Shown here piece by piece: positions 8,626-17,318 of a stretch of DNA of 60,262 nucleotides (the first letter of the stretch is position 1; every line of letters begins with the position of its first letter). A model generated the notes under the pieces. It was not told where the DNA came from, did not search any database, and saw nothing but the letters and a program-made list of their open reading frames with translations. This DNA comes from Ornithinibacillus halotolerans (GTDB lineage Bacteria; Bacillota; Bacilli; Bacillales; Amphibacillaceae), in the NCBI RefSeq assembly GCF_014637405.1, contig NZ_BMEY01000004.1, positions 160,439 to 220,700 of the forward strand, written 5' to 3'. The position numbers and the translations under genes are program-made.

Positions 8626-9723
8626 CTAAATCAGTGATTTTCTAATTGAAACGTTGACACCTTTAGGACTATGGGCAACTACTGTACAATTTCCATTTAC
8701 GGTTACCCAACCTAGACCTGGAAAAACAATATCCGTTTTCTCATTTGCAAGACGATAGGAAGTATTTATAAATTGGGGCAACAGTTTTTTCGTTTCTTCG
8801 TCTGGTGGTGACAATAGTTCTCCAACGTGATTTTCATATAGGTCATCTGCTTTTTCTAACTTTGTTCGATGAATCGGCAATTGATTAGCAAAATAACAAA
8901 CAAAGGACTGCTTATCCCCTTTAATAAAATCGATTCGAGCAAGTCCCCCAAAAAACAAGGTTTGTTCAGCATTTAATTGATAAACACGTGGCTTGATTTC
9001 TTTAGTCGGTGTAATACCTTTTAAATCCTGATCAGAAACATAATGAGCAATTTGCTCCTGATTTACAATTCCAGGTGTATCAATTAGAACGGAATCGTCA
9101 TCTAATGGTATTTCAATAAATCCTAATGTTGTACCTGGAAAATAAGATGTTGTAATTACATCACTTTCACCTACAGATTGTTTAATTAATCGATTAATGA
9201 ACGTGGACTTTCCTACATTTGTTGTCCCTACGATAAATACATCTTGTTTATTTCTCAGTTTCTCAATTTGTTCAGTTAATTCGTCTATTCCAAATCCTTT
9301 TGCAGAAGAAATTAGAAAAACATCTTGTACTTTTAGTCCAGCATCTTTGGCAGATTTTTTTAACCAATGAATTAACTTCTGTTGATTTGTTGATTTTGGT
9401 AATAAATCCATTTTATTTCCAACCAAAATGATAGGATTATTACCAACAATCCTAGGTAAACTTTCAATCATCGTCCCATTCACATCAAATATATCGATAA
9501 TATGTACGACTAACCCTTTCCTATCTCGAATAGAACTAACCATTCTTAAGAAGTCATCATCTTGAATTGAAACATCTTGGATTTCATTATAATGTTTTAA
9601 ACGAAAACATCTCTTACATAATACATTCTCTTTTTCTAATGATGATTTGGGTGTATACCCTAATCCTTTAGGGTCTTCGGTCTGTATTTCTACGCCACAC
9701 CCCATGCAATATATAGCTTCCAA
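8626..9723 (-). CDS. yqeH: Ribosome biogenesis GTPase YqeH
   Basis: YqeH is a circularly permuted GTPase needed for 30S subunit assembly. The permuted order is visible: N-terminal zinc finger (CMGCGVEIQT and CKRCFRLKHYNE), then G4 NKMDLLPK, G5 SSAKGFG, G1 GTTNVGKST and G3 DTPG. The TTG at 9723 follows GGGAGG by seven bases and gives the usual MEAIYCMGCG start and 365 aa. A longer TTG start at 9738 would overlap yqeG and lacks its own site. Confidence 0.95.
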   Translation of the reverse strand: MEAIYCMGCGVEIQTEDPKGLGYTPKSSLEKENVLCKRCFRLKHYNEIQDVSIQDDDFLRMVSSIRDRKGLVVHIIDIFDVNGTMIESLPRIVGNNPIILVGNKMDLLPKSTNQQKLIHWLKKSAKDAGLKVQDVFLISSAKGFGIDELTEQIEKLRNKQDVFIVGTTNVGKSTFINRLIKQSVGESDVITTSYFPGTTLGFIEIPLDDDSVLIDTPGIVNQEQIAHYVSDQDLKGITPTKEIKPRVYQLNAEQTLFFGGLARIDFIKGDKQSFVCYFANQLPIHRTKLEKADDLYENHVGELLSPPDEETKKLLPQFINTSYRLANEKTDIVFPGLGWVTVNGNCTVVAHSPKGVNVSIRKSLI

Positions 9724-9725
9724 TA

Positions 9726-10244
9726 TTAATCCTCCCAACTAATTAAACCTTTCTTTCGAAAATAATTCATAATTTTCCGCTCAATCTTCCGGTTGAATTG
9801 TGTTATTTTCTCATCAGTTTGTACAATCGGAACGACTAGAATCGTATATAAACCTGCCGAATTTCCACCTAATACGTCAGTAAGTAATTGATCGCCGATA
9901 ACTACAATCTCATCTTTTTGTAAATCCATTTGCCTTGCAGCTACTTTAAATGCCCTCCGTAATGGCTTTCTTGCACTAAACACAAACGGTGTCCCGAGTG
10001 GCTCTGAGAACATTTTGACTCTTTCTTCCTTATTATTCGATATTATAGTTACTTTAATGCCATTATCCTTCATTTGTTTGAACCATTCAATTACTTCAGG
10101 AGTAGCACTTTTTACATTCCATGGCACTAACGTATTATCTAAATCTGTGATAATCCCTTTAATTCCTTTCTCTTTTAATACTTCTGGTCTAACCTCGAAA
10201 ATATTCTTCACATGTTCATTGGGTAAAAAACGATTTAACAACAA
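9726..10244 (-). CDS. yqeG: YqeG family HAD IIIA-type phosphatase
   Basis: The 172-aa protein has the HAD motif I GIITDLDNTLVPWN (nucleophile and acid aspartates), motif II IISNN and motif IV VIGDQLLTDVLGGN, with no large cap. YqeG proteins are phosphatases of unproven substrate; a mitochondrial relative dephosphorylates phosphatidylglycerophosphate, so a lipid role is possible. It starts with TTG after AGAGGTG and heads the minus-strand yqe operon, divergent from sda across about 440 bases. Confidence 0.9.
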   Translation of the reverse strand: MLLNRFLPNEHVKNIFEVRPEVLKEKGIKGIITDLDNTLVPWNVKSATPEVIEWFKQMKDNGIKVTIISNNKEERVKMFSEPLGTPFVFSARKPLRRAFKVAARQMDLQKDEIVVIGDQLLTDVLGGNSAGLYTILVVPIVQTDEKITQFNRKIERKIMNYFRKKGLISWED

Positions 10245-10486
10245 TTACACCTCTTCATTCACGTATTCTCTTGTATATACTATCCTATTCTAGGTTTATA
10301 CAGTAGTTTTTTTGGTAATTATATAAGTAAAGTAACTAGATTATATCAGTTCTAGCACATCCACTATGCTAAGAAGAAAAACCTACGAGTATTAAAATAC
10401 CATATTTATGTTAGTTAAGGTAGAAATATGTAAAAATCACGTTATTAATGCAAAAATCGTTCGACAAATTCCCTCAATTATCGCAC

Positions 10487-10585
10487 TGTGGATAACTATA
10501 TTCACAATATCAACAGTGTAATCATTAGGTTTAAAAGCAAATTTCCCTTCTTTTCCACAAGTTATCTACAGACGAATGTAGATAA
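10487..10585. promoter_or_regulatory. DnaA-box cluster upstream of sda
   Basis: Four close matches to the DnaA box TTATCCACA lie within 99 bases: a perfect one on minus (10487-10495), TTTTCCACA (10551-10559), TTATCTACA (10562-10570) and its mirror TGTAGATAA (10577-10585), each of the last three with one mismatch. ATATTCACA (10498-10506) is a weaker fifth. The last two form a perfect 10-bp inverted repeat (10561-10586). In B. subtilis sda transcription responds to DnaA and such clusters titrate or use DnaA, so the same control is likely here. The rest of the 10245-10685 gap shows no gene. Confidence 0.85.
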
Positions 10586-10685
10586 CTCACATCTTGTTCT
10601 AGTTTTTAAATCATGATAAGTTATAACTAGTTTAAATCTTGTAAAACATTCTATCAAATTTACTTTTAATAGGAGGGCTGCAATT

Positions 10686-10826
10686 ATGGAGCATTTGTCA
10701 GATGAGCTATTACTGGAATCATATCATAAAGCAAATGAATTAAAATTAAGCCCTGATTTTGTTGCGCTAATTAAAGATGAAATCTTTCGAAGAGGATTGA
10801 GCCATAAAATTAAATATACAAGTTAG
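10686..10826 (+). CDS. sda: Sporulation checkpoint inhibitor Sda
   Basis: Sda is a 46-aa helical hairpin that binds histidine kinase KinA and blocks phosphorelay entry into sporulation when replication is perturbed. The sequence MEHLSDELLLESYHKANEL closely matches Sda (MRKLSDELLIESYFKA in B. subtilis), with the second helix FVALIKDEIFRRGLSH. It has a strong AGGAGGG site 7-8 bases ahead of the ATG. It lies divergent from yqeG downstream of a DnaA-box cluster, as in Bacillus, and ends in its own terminator. I could not pick a clear promoter from several AT-rich candidates. Confidence 0.95.
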   Translation: MEHLSDELLLESYHKANELKLSPDFVALIKDEIFRRGLSHKIKYTS

Positions 10827-10878
10827 TCACAACAAAAACTGACATATTTCTCAAAATAAATATAAATAATACACTATT

Positions 10879-10909
10879 CCTTACCAATTTATGATGGTAA
10901 GGTTTTTTT
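10879..10909 (+). terminator. Terminator after sda
   Basis: CCTTACCA (10879-10886) pairs with TGGTAAGG (10895-10902), followed by seven T residues. It separates sda from the mrp operon. Confidence 0.88.
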
Positions 10910-11001
10910 ATTTCCACTGGGAAATAACTAATATAGTATAATTTTATTTTCCTTATATATATGAAGCAAATAATTTCTCTTCAAAAAATCGGTATTTTAC
11001 T

Positions 11002-11030
11002 TTGTTACTTTGTCGTTTATATATTAAAAT
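11002..11030 (+). promoter_or_regulatory. Candidate sigma-A promoter of the mrp operon
   Basis: TTGTTA and TAAAAT are separated by exactly 17 bases, leaving a leader of about 80 bases before the mrpA ribosome binding site (GGGAGGG). Confidence 0.55.
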
Positions 11031-11116
11031 AGACACTATCTATGGTGAAAAAGGAAGGAATCTATTTTTTTCTGTCATATTACAAACTAATCTATTATTG
11101 GGAGGGTTTTTCTTAA

Positions 11117-13456
11117 ATGATTTTTGCAGTATTAATACCGCTTGTATTTGCTTTATTTATTCCATTTTTAAGTAAATTGAAAGATAAAGTACATACAGGT
11201 ATATTCGTTTTATTTATCCCCTTAGGAATTTTCATTTACTTTATACGATTTATCGGCGAAGGCTTTTCTCCTTTACATCATACATATAATTGGATTCCTT
11301 CATTAAATATTAATTTTAGTTTTTATTTAGATGGGCTTAGTCTCCTATTTGTGCTACTTATTAGTGGGATTGGGACATTAGTCGTATTCTATTCCATCTA
11401 TTATTTACACAAAACAGAAAAACTAGGACATTTCTATGTTTATTTGCTAATGTTTATGTCTGCAATGCTAGGAGTAGTTCTGTCTGATAACGTATTTGTC
11501 TTATATGGATTTTGGGAATTAACATCGATTTCATCTTTCCTACTTATTGGTTATTGGCATCATCGTGAACGCTCACGTTATGGCGCCCAAAAATCAATGC
11601 TAATTACTATATTTGGTGGATTAAGTATGTTTGGGGGACTTATTCTACTAACTGTAATTACAGGTACAACTAGCATCCGTTCTATGATCGATCAAATTGA
11701 TTTAATCGTAAGTAGTGGTTATTTACCGTTAATTTTAGTTTTTATCTTATTAGGTGCATTTACAAAATCAGCACAATTTCCATTCCATATTTGGCTTCCA
11801 GATGCAATGGAAGCACCCACTCCTGTTAGTGCCTATTTACACTCGGCTACGATGGTAAAAGCAGGAATTTATTTAGTAGCAAGATTTTCAGCAATCTTTG
11901 TTGTCTATGAATGGTTCTTTATAGTAGTCAGCTTAGTAGGAATCATTACGTTAGTATGGGCATCGTATATGGCTGTGAGACAGACTGATTTAAAAGGTAT
12001 CCTTGCTTTCTCCACCGTAAGTCAACTAGGAATGATCATGGCAATGCTTGGTTTCGGTACAGAAGCTGCTGTATTTGCTGCTGTATTCCATATTCTTAAC
12101 CATGCAACATTTAAAGGTAGTCTATTTATGGTTGCTGGTATTATTGATCATGAAACTGGTACAAGAGACATACGTAAACTTGGCGGATTATTAACATTCA
12201 TGCCAATGTCGGCGACATTAGCTTTATTCGGTACCTTCTCTATGGCAGGTGTACCATTCCCATTCCTAAATGGGTTTTATAGTAAAGAGCTATTTTTTGA
12301 GGCAACAACAAATTTGAATGAGAATAGTAATGCGATCGCAAGTTTCTTAACAGAAGCTATACCATATTTAGCTGTGTTTGGTAGTATCTTTACTTTCGTC
12401 TATTCCATGTACTTTTTCTTTGGCGTATTTACTGGTCCGAAGAAACTGGAATTATTACCAAAGAAACCACATGAGGCACCAATTGGAATGCTAATTTCTC
12501 CAATTATTCTTGTCTTAGGTGTAATTTTAATAGGATTGTTCCCTAATCTAGTAAATGGCTCATTAATTCAACATGCAGCAGAAGGTATACGAAACCATGC
12601 TGTAGCATATACAGACATTCATTTTTGGCATGGATTTATACCTCCTTTTATCATGTCATTAATCGTTGTTGGGGTGGGTATTATCCTATTCCTAACTCGT
12701 AAATATTGGACGAAGATTTATGAAGCTATTCCTGGTAATTTAAGTTTTAATAAAGTATATGACAAGCTTGTTAAAAATGTCGATGACTTCTCTGCTGGCA
12801 TTACTAATTCGTATATGACTGGTTCATTAAAACTATATATGTCCCTTATTTTAGGGGTAATTATTGCATTTTCGTTTGCCATCATGTTTACAACAGGTGG
12901 ATTTAGTAATATATCGTTTAATGATCTAGAAGAAATTTCAATTGTTGATATTGCAATTGTTTTAATAATGGTACTAGCTGCAATTTGTACTATTTTTATC
13001 AACAATAAATTATCCTTAATTATTGTAACTGGAATTGTTGGTTTTGGAATATCGATCCTTTTTGTATTATTACGTGCACCAGACTTAGCGTTAACACAGC
13101 TTGTTGTGGAAACCGTATCGATGGCACTATTCTTACTTGCTTATTATCATTTACCAGAGCTTAGAAAAAGAAATGAAACTACTGCTACATCGATTACCAA
13201 TCTTTTCTTAGCTCTCGGCATAGGCACATTAATTACAATGGTCGGTATTGCTGCACATAGCTCTGATTGGTTTGATACGATTTCCGACTATTTCGTAGAA
13301 ACTGCTTATACGTTAGGTGGCGGAACAAATATCGTAAACGTCATTTTAGTCGATATGCGTGGTCTAGATACCCTATTTGAGATTACAGTTCTAGGTATTG
13401 CCGCATTAGCAATCTACAGCCTCATTAAAGTGAGAAAGAATAAGGAGGCAGAGTAA
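11117..13456 (+). CDS. mrpA: Na+/H+ antiporter subunit MrpA
   Basis: MrpA is the largest subunit of the multi-subunit cation/proton antiporter and resembles NuoL of complex I. The 779-aa protein has the proton-antiporter domain with YGFWELTSISS (Glu134), GAFTKSAQFPFHIWLPDA (Lys217) and ATMVKAGIYL (Lys248). The C-terminal part contains the NuoJ-like DUF4040 segment (DLALTQLVVETVSMALFLL) and the MrpA tail (NVILVDMRGLDTLFEITVLG). It ends at the normal MrpA terminus, so MrpB is not fused to it. The stop overlaps the mrpC start. The operon stands alone on plus within a mostly minus-strand region. Confidence 0.95.
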   Translation: MIFAVLIPLVFALFIPFLSKLKDKVHTGIFVLFIPLGIFIYFIRFIGEGFSPLHHTYNWIPSLNINFSFYLDGLSLLFVLLISGIGTLVVFYSIYYLHKTEKLGHFYVYLLMFMSAMLGVVLSDNVFVLYGFWELTSISSFLLIGYWHHRERSRYGAQKSMLITIFGGLSMFGGLILLTVITGTTSIRSMIDQIDLIVSSGYLPLILVFILLGAFTKSAQFPFHIWLPDAMEAPTPVSAYLHSATMVKAGIYLVARFSAIFVVYEWFFIVVSLVGIITLVWASYMAVRQTDLKGILAFSTVSQLGMIMAMLGFGTEAAVFAAVFHILNHATFKGSLFMVAGIIDHETGTRDIRKLGGLLTFMPMSATLALFGTFSMAGVPFPFLNGFYSKELFFEATTNLNENSNAIASFLTEAIPYLAVFGSIFTFVYSMYFFFGVFTGPKKLELLPKKPHEAPIGMLISPIILVLGVILIGLFPNLVNGSLIQHAAEGIRNHAVAYTDIHFWHGFIPPFIMSLIVVGVGIILFLTRKYWTKIYEAIPGNLSFNKVYDKLVKNVDDFSAGITNSYMTGSLKLYMSLILGVIIAFSFAIMFTTGGFSNISFNDLEEISIVDIAIVLIMVLAAICTIFINNKLSLIIVTGIVGFGISILFVLLRAPDLALTQLVVETVSMALFLLAYYHLPELRKRNETTATSITNLFLALGIGTLITMVGIAAHSSDWFDTISDYFVETAYTLGGGTNIVNVILVDMRGLDTLFEITVLGIAALAIYSLIKVRKNKEAE

Positions 13457-13794
13457 TGGAATATTTAATTCTTATATTAGCCGGAATTCTATTTGCAACG
13501 GCTATTTACAATATTTTGCAGAAACAATTACTTCGTATCATTATCGGTACGGTATTACTCTCACATGGTGCCCATTTAGTAATTTTAACAATGGGAAAAC
13601 TGAAACGTGGTCAACCACCGATATTAGACGACAGCGTTACTAGTTATACAGATCCACTACCACAAGCATTGATACTTACATCAATTGTTATTAGTTTTGG
13701 TATTACGAGTCTTTTATTAGTATTAAGTTATCGTGCTGCAAATGAAAATAAAACAGATAATATGGATGAAATGAGGGGTGAATCGAATGAGTAA
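13456..13794 (+). CDS. mrpC: Na+/H+ antiporter subunit MrpC
   Basis: This 112-aa protein has three membrane helices and resembles NuoK. MEYLILILAGILFATAIYNI and IIIGTVLLSHGAHLVILTMG are typical of MrpC, followed by the DPLPQALILTSIVISFG motif. It follows mrpA with overlapping stop and start codons (TAATG), leaving no room for mrpB, which normally lies here. It overlaps mrpD by eight bases. Confidence 0.95.
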   Translation: MEYLILILAGILFATAIYNILQKQLLRIIIGTVLLSHGAHLVILTMGKLKRGQPPILDDSVTSYTDPLPQALILTSIVISFGITSLLLVLSYRAANENKTDNMDEMRGESNE

Positions 13795-15268
13795 TTTAGC
13801 AATTTTACCGATAATCATCCCGATGTTGGCAGGTATAATTGTTGCTTTTACAAACAAAAATGTAAAAGTTTCACGTTTTCTTACCAAGTTGTTTTCTATC
13901 ATTAGTTTAATAGTAGTAAGTTACGTTACATTCGAAGTTTTTACGAATGGTTCTATCATCCTAGAAACAGGCGATTGGGTAGCACCATATGGTATTATTC
14001 TTGTGGCAGATGAACTTTCCATCATTCTTGTCCTAACGACTAATATCATTGCTGCAACTACTGCGTTCTATGCAGCCCATTCATTAAGTTTAAAACAAGA
14101 AACACATTATTATTACACGTTCTTCTTTATGCTAATTGCAGGTGTTTCTGGTGCATTTTTAACAGGAGATCTATTTAACCTTTTCGTATTCTTTGAAGTA
14201 CTGTTAATGGCCTCCTACGCACTAATTGTATTAGGTGGAGATAAGGTTCAACTTCGAGAATCTGTAAAATATGTATTAATAAACTTATTCTCCTCTATGT
14301 TGTTTGTTACAGCAGTAGCATTGCTTTATGGTGTTGTAGGAACAGTAAATATGGCACAAATAGCAGAACGAGTTGCTGAAGTAGAGCAAAGAGGAATACT
14401 TACAACTATTGGGATATTATTATTCTTTGTATTTGGGACAAAAGCTGCCCTATTCCCACTGTACTACTGGTTGCCAAGGCCTTATATCGTTCCTAACCCT
14501 GTCGTATCGGCACTATTTGGTGCATTACTAACAAAAGTAGGGATATATTCCATCCTACGGGTGTTCTCGTTAATCTTTATTCATAAGATGGAAATTACCC
14601 ATGAAGCCTTTATTTGGATTGCAGGCTTATCGATGATATTCGGTGTGATTGGTGCTCTTTCAACGAATAACATTAAACTTACCATTGCCTATAATATTAT
14701 TCCTGCTATAGGTTACATCATTATGGGAATTGGTATATTTAACCAGGATGCGCTAAGTGGAGCAATCTACTACCTAGTTCACGATATGATTATAAAATCA
14801 GCACTATTTTTATTAGTTGGTGTCATTGCCTATGTGGCTGGCACTTCCGATCTCCGGAAAATGAAAGGACTTATCCACCACTATCCACTTCTTGGATGGT
14901 TACTGTTTATCGCTGCTTTTGTCTTAGCCGGCATCCCACCTTTTAGTGGTTTTATCGGGAAACTTCAATTATTAAAAGGTGCTGCAGCGGCTGATGAAAT
15001 TGCGATCATCATTATTGGTCTATTATCTAGTCTATTAATCCTTTACTCTGTGATGAAAATATTCATTCGTGGTTTCTGGGGAGAAAAAGATGAACAGAAC
15101 AATTATACAAAAAAAGCCCCACTTGGTACTATTATACCGATTGTCTGCTTACTAGCCGTATCAGTATTTCTTGGTGTTGGAGCAGAATTTGTATATCCTT
15201 CTGTGGAAGGAATAGCAGAATATTTACTTGACCCCGAAATTTATATTGATTCTGTGTTAAAGGAGTGA
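13787..15268 (+). CDS. mrpD: Na+/H+ antiporter subunit MrpD
   Basis: MrpD is a NuoM/N-like ion-translocating subunit. The 493-aa protein has the helix with DLFNLFVFFEVLLMASYALI (conserved Glu) and the lysine helix FGTKAALFPLYYWLPRPYI. Later come ALFGALLTKVGIYSILR and HDMIIKSALFLLVG. I chose the ATG at 13787, preceded by AGGGGTG; the upstream GTG at 13778 overlaps it. It is the second of the two large antiporter-like subunits with MrpA. Confidence 0.95.
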   Translation: MSNLAILPIIIPMLAGIIVAFTNKNVKVSRFLTKLFSIISLIVVSYVTFEVFTNGSIILETGDWVAPYGIILVADELSIILVLTTNIIAATTAFYAAHSLSLKQETHYYYTFFFMLIAGVSGAFLTGDLFNLFVFFEVLLMASYALIVLGGDKVQLRESVKYVLINLFSSMLFVTAVALLYGVVGTVNMAQIAERVAEVEQRGILTTIGILLFFVFGTKAALFPLYYWLPRPYIVPNPVVSALFGALLTKVGIYSILRVFSLIFIHKMEITHEAFIWIAGLSMIFGVIGALSTNNIKLTIAYNIIPAIGYIIMGIGIFNQDALSGAIYYLVHDMIIKSALFLLVGVIAYVAGTSDLRKMKGLIHHYPLLGWLLFIAAFVLAGIPPFSGFIGKLQLLKGAAAADEIAIIIIGLLSSLLILYSVMKIFIRGFWGEKDEQNNYTKKAPLGTIIPIVCLLAVSVFLGVGAEFVYPSVEGIAEYLLDPEIYIDSVLKE

Positions 15269-15274
15269 TCGACG

Positions 15275-15751
15275 ATGGCCTTTCAAGTATTAATTAATAT
15301 TGTCATAGCGTTTATGTGGATGTTCTTAAGTGAGTCGTATACACTTCCTAGTTTTATAGCTGGATATATTTGGGGGTTACTTTTAGTTTTATTATTAAAC
15401 AGGTTTATTCCAGGATCTTTCTATGGAAAACGTGTCGTAAAAATAGTAAAACTTATATTGCTATTTATAAGAGAATTAATCCTATCTAATATTAGTATAC
15501 TTAAACTTGTTTATACACCAAAACCAGAGATTGAACCAGGAATATTTGCCTTACCATTAGAAGTTAAAAGTAATTGGGAAATTACATTATTAGCCCATCT
15601 GATTACTTTAACTCCTGGAACGCTTTCCGTAGCTGTCTCGGATGATAATAACACTCTATACATCCACGCAATGGATATTGATGAAGTGGATGAATCGATT
15701 AGGGAAATTAAAGACAGCTTCGAGAAAGCTATCTTGGAGGTGACAAGATAA
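15275..15751 (+). CDS. mrpE: Na+/H+ antiporter subunit MrpE
   Basis: The 158-aa protein has N-terminal membrane helices (FQVLINIVIAFMWMFLSESY, GYIWGLLLVLLL) and a cytoplasmic domain with TPGTLSVAVSDDNNTLYIH, the signature of MrpE. MrpE is required for assembly and activity of the complex. It starts six bases after mrpD and its stop overlaps the mrpF start. Confidence 0.94.
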   Translation: MAFQVLINIVIAFMWMFLSESYTLPSFIAGYIWGLLLVLLLNRFIPGSFYGKRVVKIVKLILLFIRELILSNISILKLVYTPKPEIEPGIFALPLEVKSNWEITLLAHLITLTPGTLSVAVSDDNNTLYIHAMDIDEVDESIREIKDSFEKAILEVTR

Positions 15752-16062
15752 TGACAGCTGCTATTCAATTTACCGAAAAGTTAATAGGTTATTCTATCTT
15801 AATTGGTTCAGTGTTTATCGGTATTTCCTTAGTATTACTTTTATATCGAATTTTCAAAGGTCCAACTAATCCAGACCGTGCAGTCGGATTAGATACAATG
15901 GGAATCAATCTAATGGCAATTGTAGGTTTAGTTGCAATTCACCTTTCTACCCCATACTTAAATGACGTTGCCCTTCTCGTAGGTATACTAGGATTTTTGG
16001 GAACACTTGCTACCGCAAAATATGTAGAAAAGGGTGTTATCATTGACAGGGACATGGATTGA
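15751..16062 (+). CDS. mrpF: Na+/H+ antiporter subunit MrpF
   Basis: This 103-aa, three-helix subunit contains YRIFKGPTNPDRAVGLDTMG, the conserved MrpF/PhaF motif with PDRxxxLD, and LLVGILGFLGTLATAKYVEKG. MrpF has been linked to cholate export as well as antiport in B. subtilis. It overlaps both neighbours, as in a tightly coupled operon. Confidence 0.95.
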   Translation: MTAAIQFTEKLIGYSILIGSVFIGISLVLLLYRIFKGPTNPDRAVGLDTMGINLMAIVGLVAIHLSTPYLNDVALLVGILGFLGTLATAKYVEKGVIIDRDMD

Positions 16063-16411
16063 TTTAATAGTAAACATCATTATTATTTTATTAATACTTT
16101 TTGGCTCCTTTGTAACATTATCGGCAACGATTGGTATTATTCGTTTTCCTGACATCTATACAAGATTACATGCAGCCACAAAGGCTTCCACTTTAGGTGT
16201 TGCTAGTATATTAATTGCAGCATTTCTATATCTCTATGTTAAAGAAGATATTGTTAGTGGTAAATTATTGTTAGGGATTATCTTTATTATGGCCACGGCT
16301 CCAGTTTCCGCACATATGATTGGACGTGCTGCCCATAACCAAGGTATTAAGCCAGTTACAAAAAATCGTCACGATGCGTTTGAAGCAGCCAAAAGTAAAA
16401 TAAATGGATAA
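16043..16411 (+). CDS. mrpG: Na+/H+ antiporter subunit MrpG
   Basis: MrpG is the last subunit, about 122 aa with three helices. GIIRFPDIYTRLHAATKAST is the diagnostic motif, followed by IIFIMATAPVSAHMIGRAAH. I prefer the TTG at 16043 because AAAGGG lies about nine bases before it; the GTG at 16034 is too close. It overlaps mrpF and is followed by a strong terminator that closes the operon. Confidence 0.93.
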   Translation: MTGTWIDLIVNIIIILLILFGSFVTLSATIGIIRFPDIYTRLHAATKASTLGVASILIAAFLYLYVKEDIVSGKLLLGIIFIMATAPVSAHMIGRAAHNQGIKPVTKNRHDAFEAAKSKING

Positions 16412-16420
16412 ACATTTGTA

Positions 16421-16456
16421 AAAAATCGTTACTTCAGTCGAGTAACGATTTTTTCT
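16421..16456 (+). terminator. Terminator of the mrp operon
   Basis: AAAAATCGTTACT (16421-16433) pairs perfectly with AGTAACGATTTTT (16441-16453), ending in a T-run. Confidence 0.9.
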
Positions 16457-16551
16457 TATTTGTAATTTTTATTGGACAGACACAAGACACGCCCAAACTT
16501 CATAGTGTGTTTATATAGGCTATAGCCCAGCCAGGTAGGAGGTGTTTGTGT

Positions 16552-17256
16552 TTGTCCGGAATCATGAGTGTCCTTGCATTACTAATAAAGGAAGCTCTAT
16601 TCTTTGTTTCCTATGTTAAAAACCATGCATTTCCACAACCGCTCTCTGCGGAAGATGAAGCAAAATACATTAAAGAGATGCAGGAAGGTAGTGAAGATGC
16701 ACGAAATAAATTAATTGAACATAATTTACGACTAGTAGCACATATTGTTAAAAAGTTCGAAAATACAGGTGAAGATATGGAAGATTTAATTTCAATCGGA
16801 ACCATCGGATTAATTAAAGGGATTGAGAGCTTTTCTGTTGGGAAAGGAACGAAATTAGCTACTTATGCTGCGCGTTGTATTGAAAACGAAATACTGATGC
16901 ATTTAAGAGCTTTAAAAAAGGTAAAAAAGGATGTTTCATTACATGATCCAATAGGCCAAGACAAGGAAGGAAATGAAATCAGTTTAATTGATATTTTAGA
17001 AGCTGAGAATGAAAATGTCATCGAGTATATCCAATTAAATATGGAAATTGAAAAAATGCAGGATTATTTTTCAATTCTAGATAAACGCGAAAGAGAAGTA
17101 ATTATATATCGCTATGGATTAAATGACAAAAAAGAAATGACTCAACGAGAAATCGCGAAAAAACTTAATATCTCAAGAAGCTATGTATCACGTATTGAAA
17201 AAAGGGCTTTAATGAAAGTATTCCACGAATATTACCGAAATGAAAGAAAAGGATAA
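16552..17256 (+). CDS. sigK: RNA polymerase sporulation sigma factor SigK (intact)
   Basis: SigK directs late mother-cell transcription (coat, germination). The 234-aa protein contains region 2 ([35 protein letters not shown]) and region 4 ([20 protein letters not shown]). The pro-peptide ends ALFFVS, with mature protein expected from [12 protein letters not shown]. The TTG at 16552 lies nine bases after AGGAGG and gives exactly 20 residues before that site, as in B. subtilis pro-SigK. The gene is continuous: no skin-type element splits it, so it needs no excision. Upstream, TTCATAGT and TATAGGCTA (about 16499-16523) could be a sigma-E/K-type promoter, a weak call. Confidence 0.95.
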   Translation: MSGIMSVLALLIKEALFFVSYVKNHAFPQPLSAEDEAKYIKEMQEGSEDARNKLIEHNLRLVAHIVKKFENTGEDMEDLISIGTIGLIKGIESFSVGKGTKLATYAARCIENEILMHLRALKKVKKDVSLHDPIGQDKEGNEISLIDILEAENENVIEYIQLNMEIEKMQDYFSILDKREREVIIYRYGLNDKKEMTQREIAKKLNISRSYVSRIEKRALMKVFHEYYRNERKG

Positions 17257-17264
17257 TCACATAA

Positions 17265-17314
17265 AAATGGGGACAGTCCCTATGTGAAAAGTTCACATAG
17301 GGACTGTCCCATTT
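17265..17314. repeat. REP-like palindrome with GGGACAGTCCC core
   Basis: The left arm (17265-17288) and right arm (17292-17314) pair over 23 bp with one bulged G and a three-base loop. The arms contain GGGACAGTCCC and its complement GGGACTGTCCC. It sits between convergent sigK and mtnN, where it could also act as a terminator, but its T-run is weak. From memory, the GGGACAGTCCC word recurs between genes in Bacillaceae; that needs a search. Confidence 0.7.
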
Positions 17315-17318
17315 AACA

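Noticed and set aside
13440-13470. Possible frameshifted or hidden mrpB between mrpA and mrpC
   Set aside because: mrpC starts inside the mrpA stop codon, so there is no room; the MrpA C-terminus ends normally.
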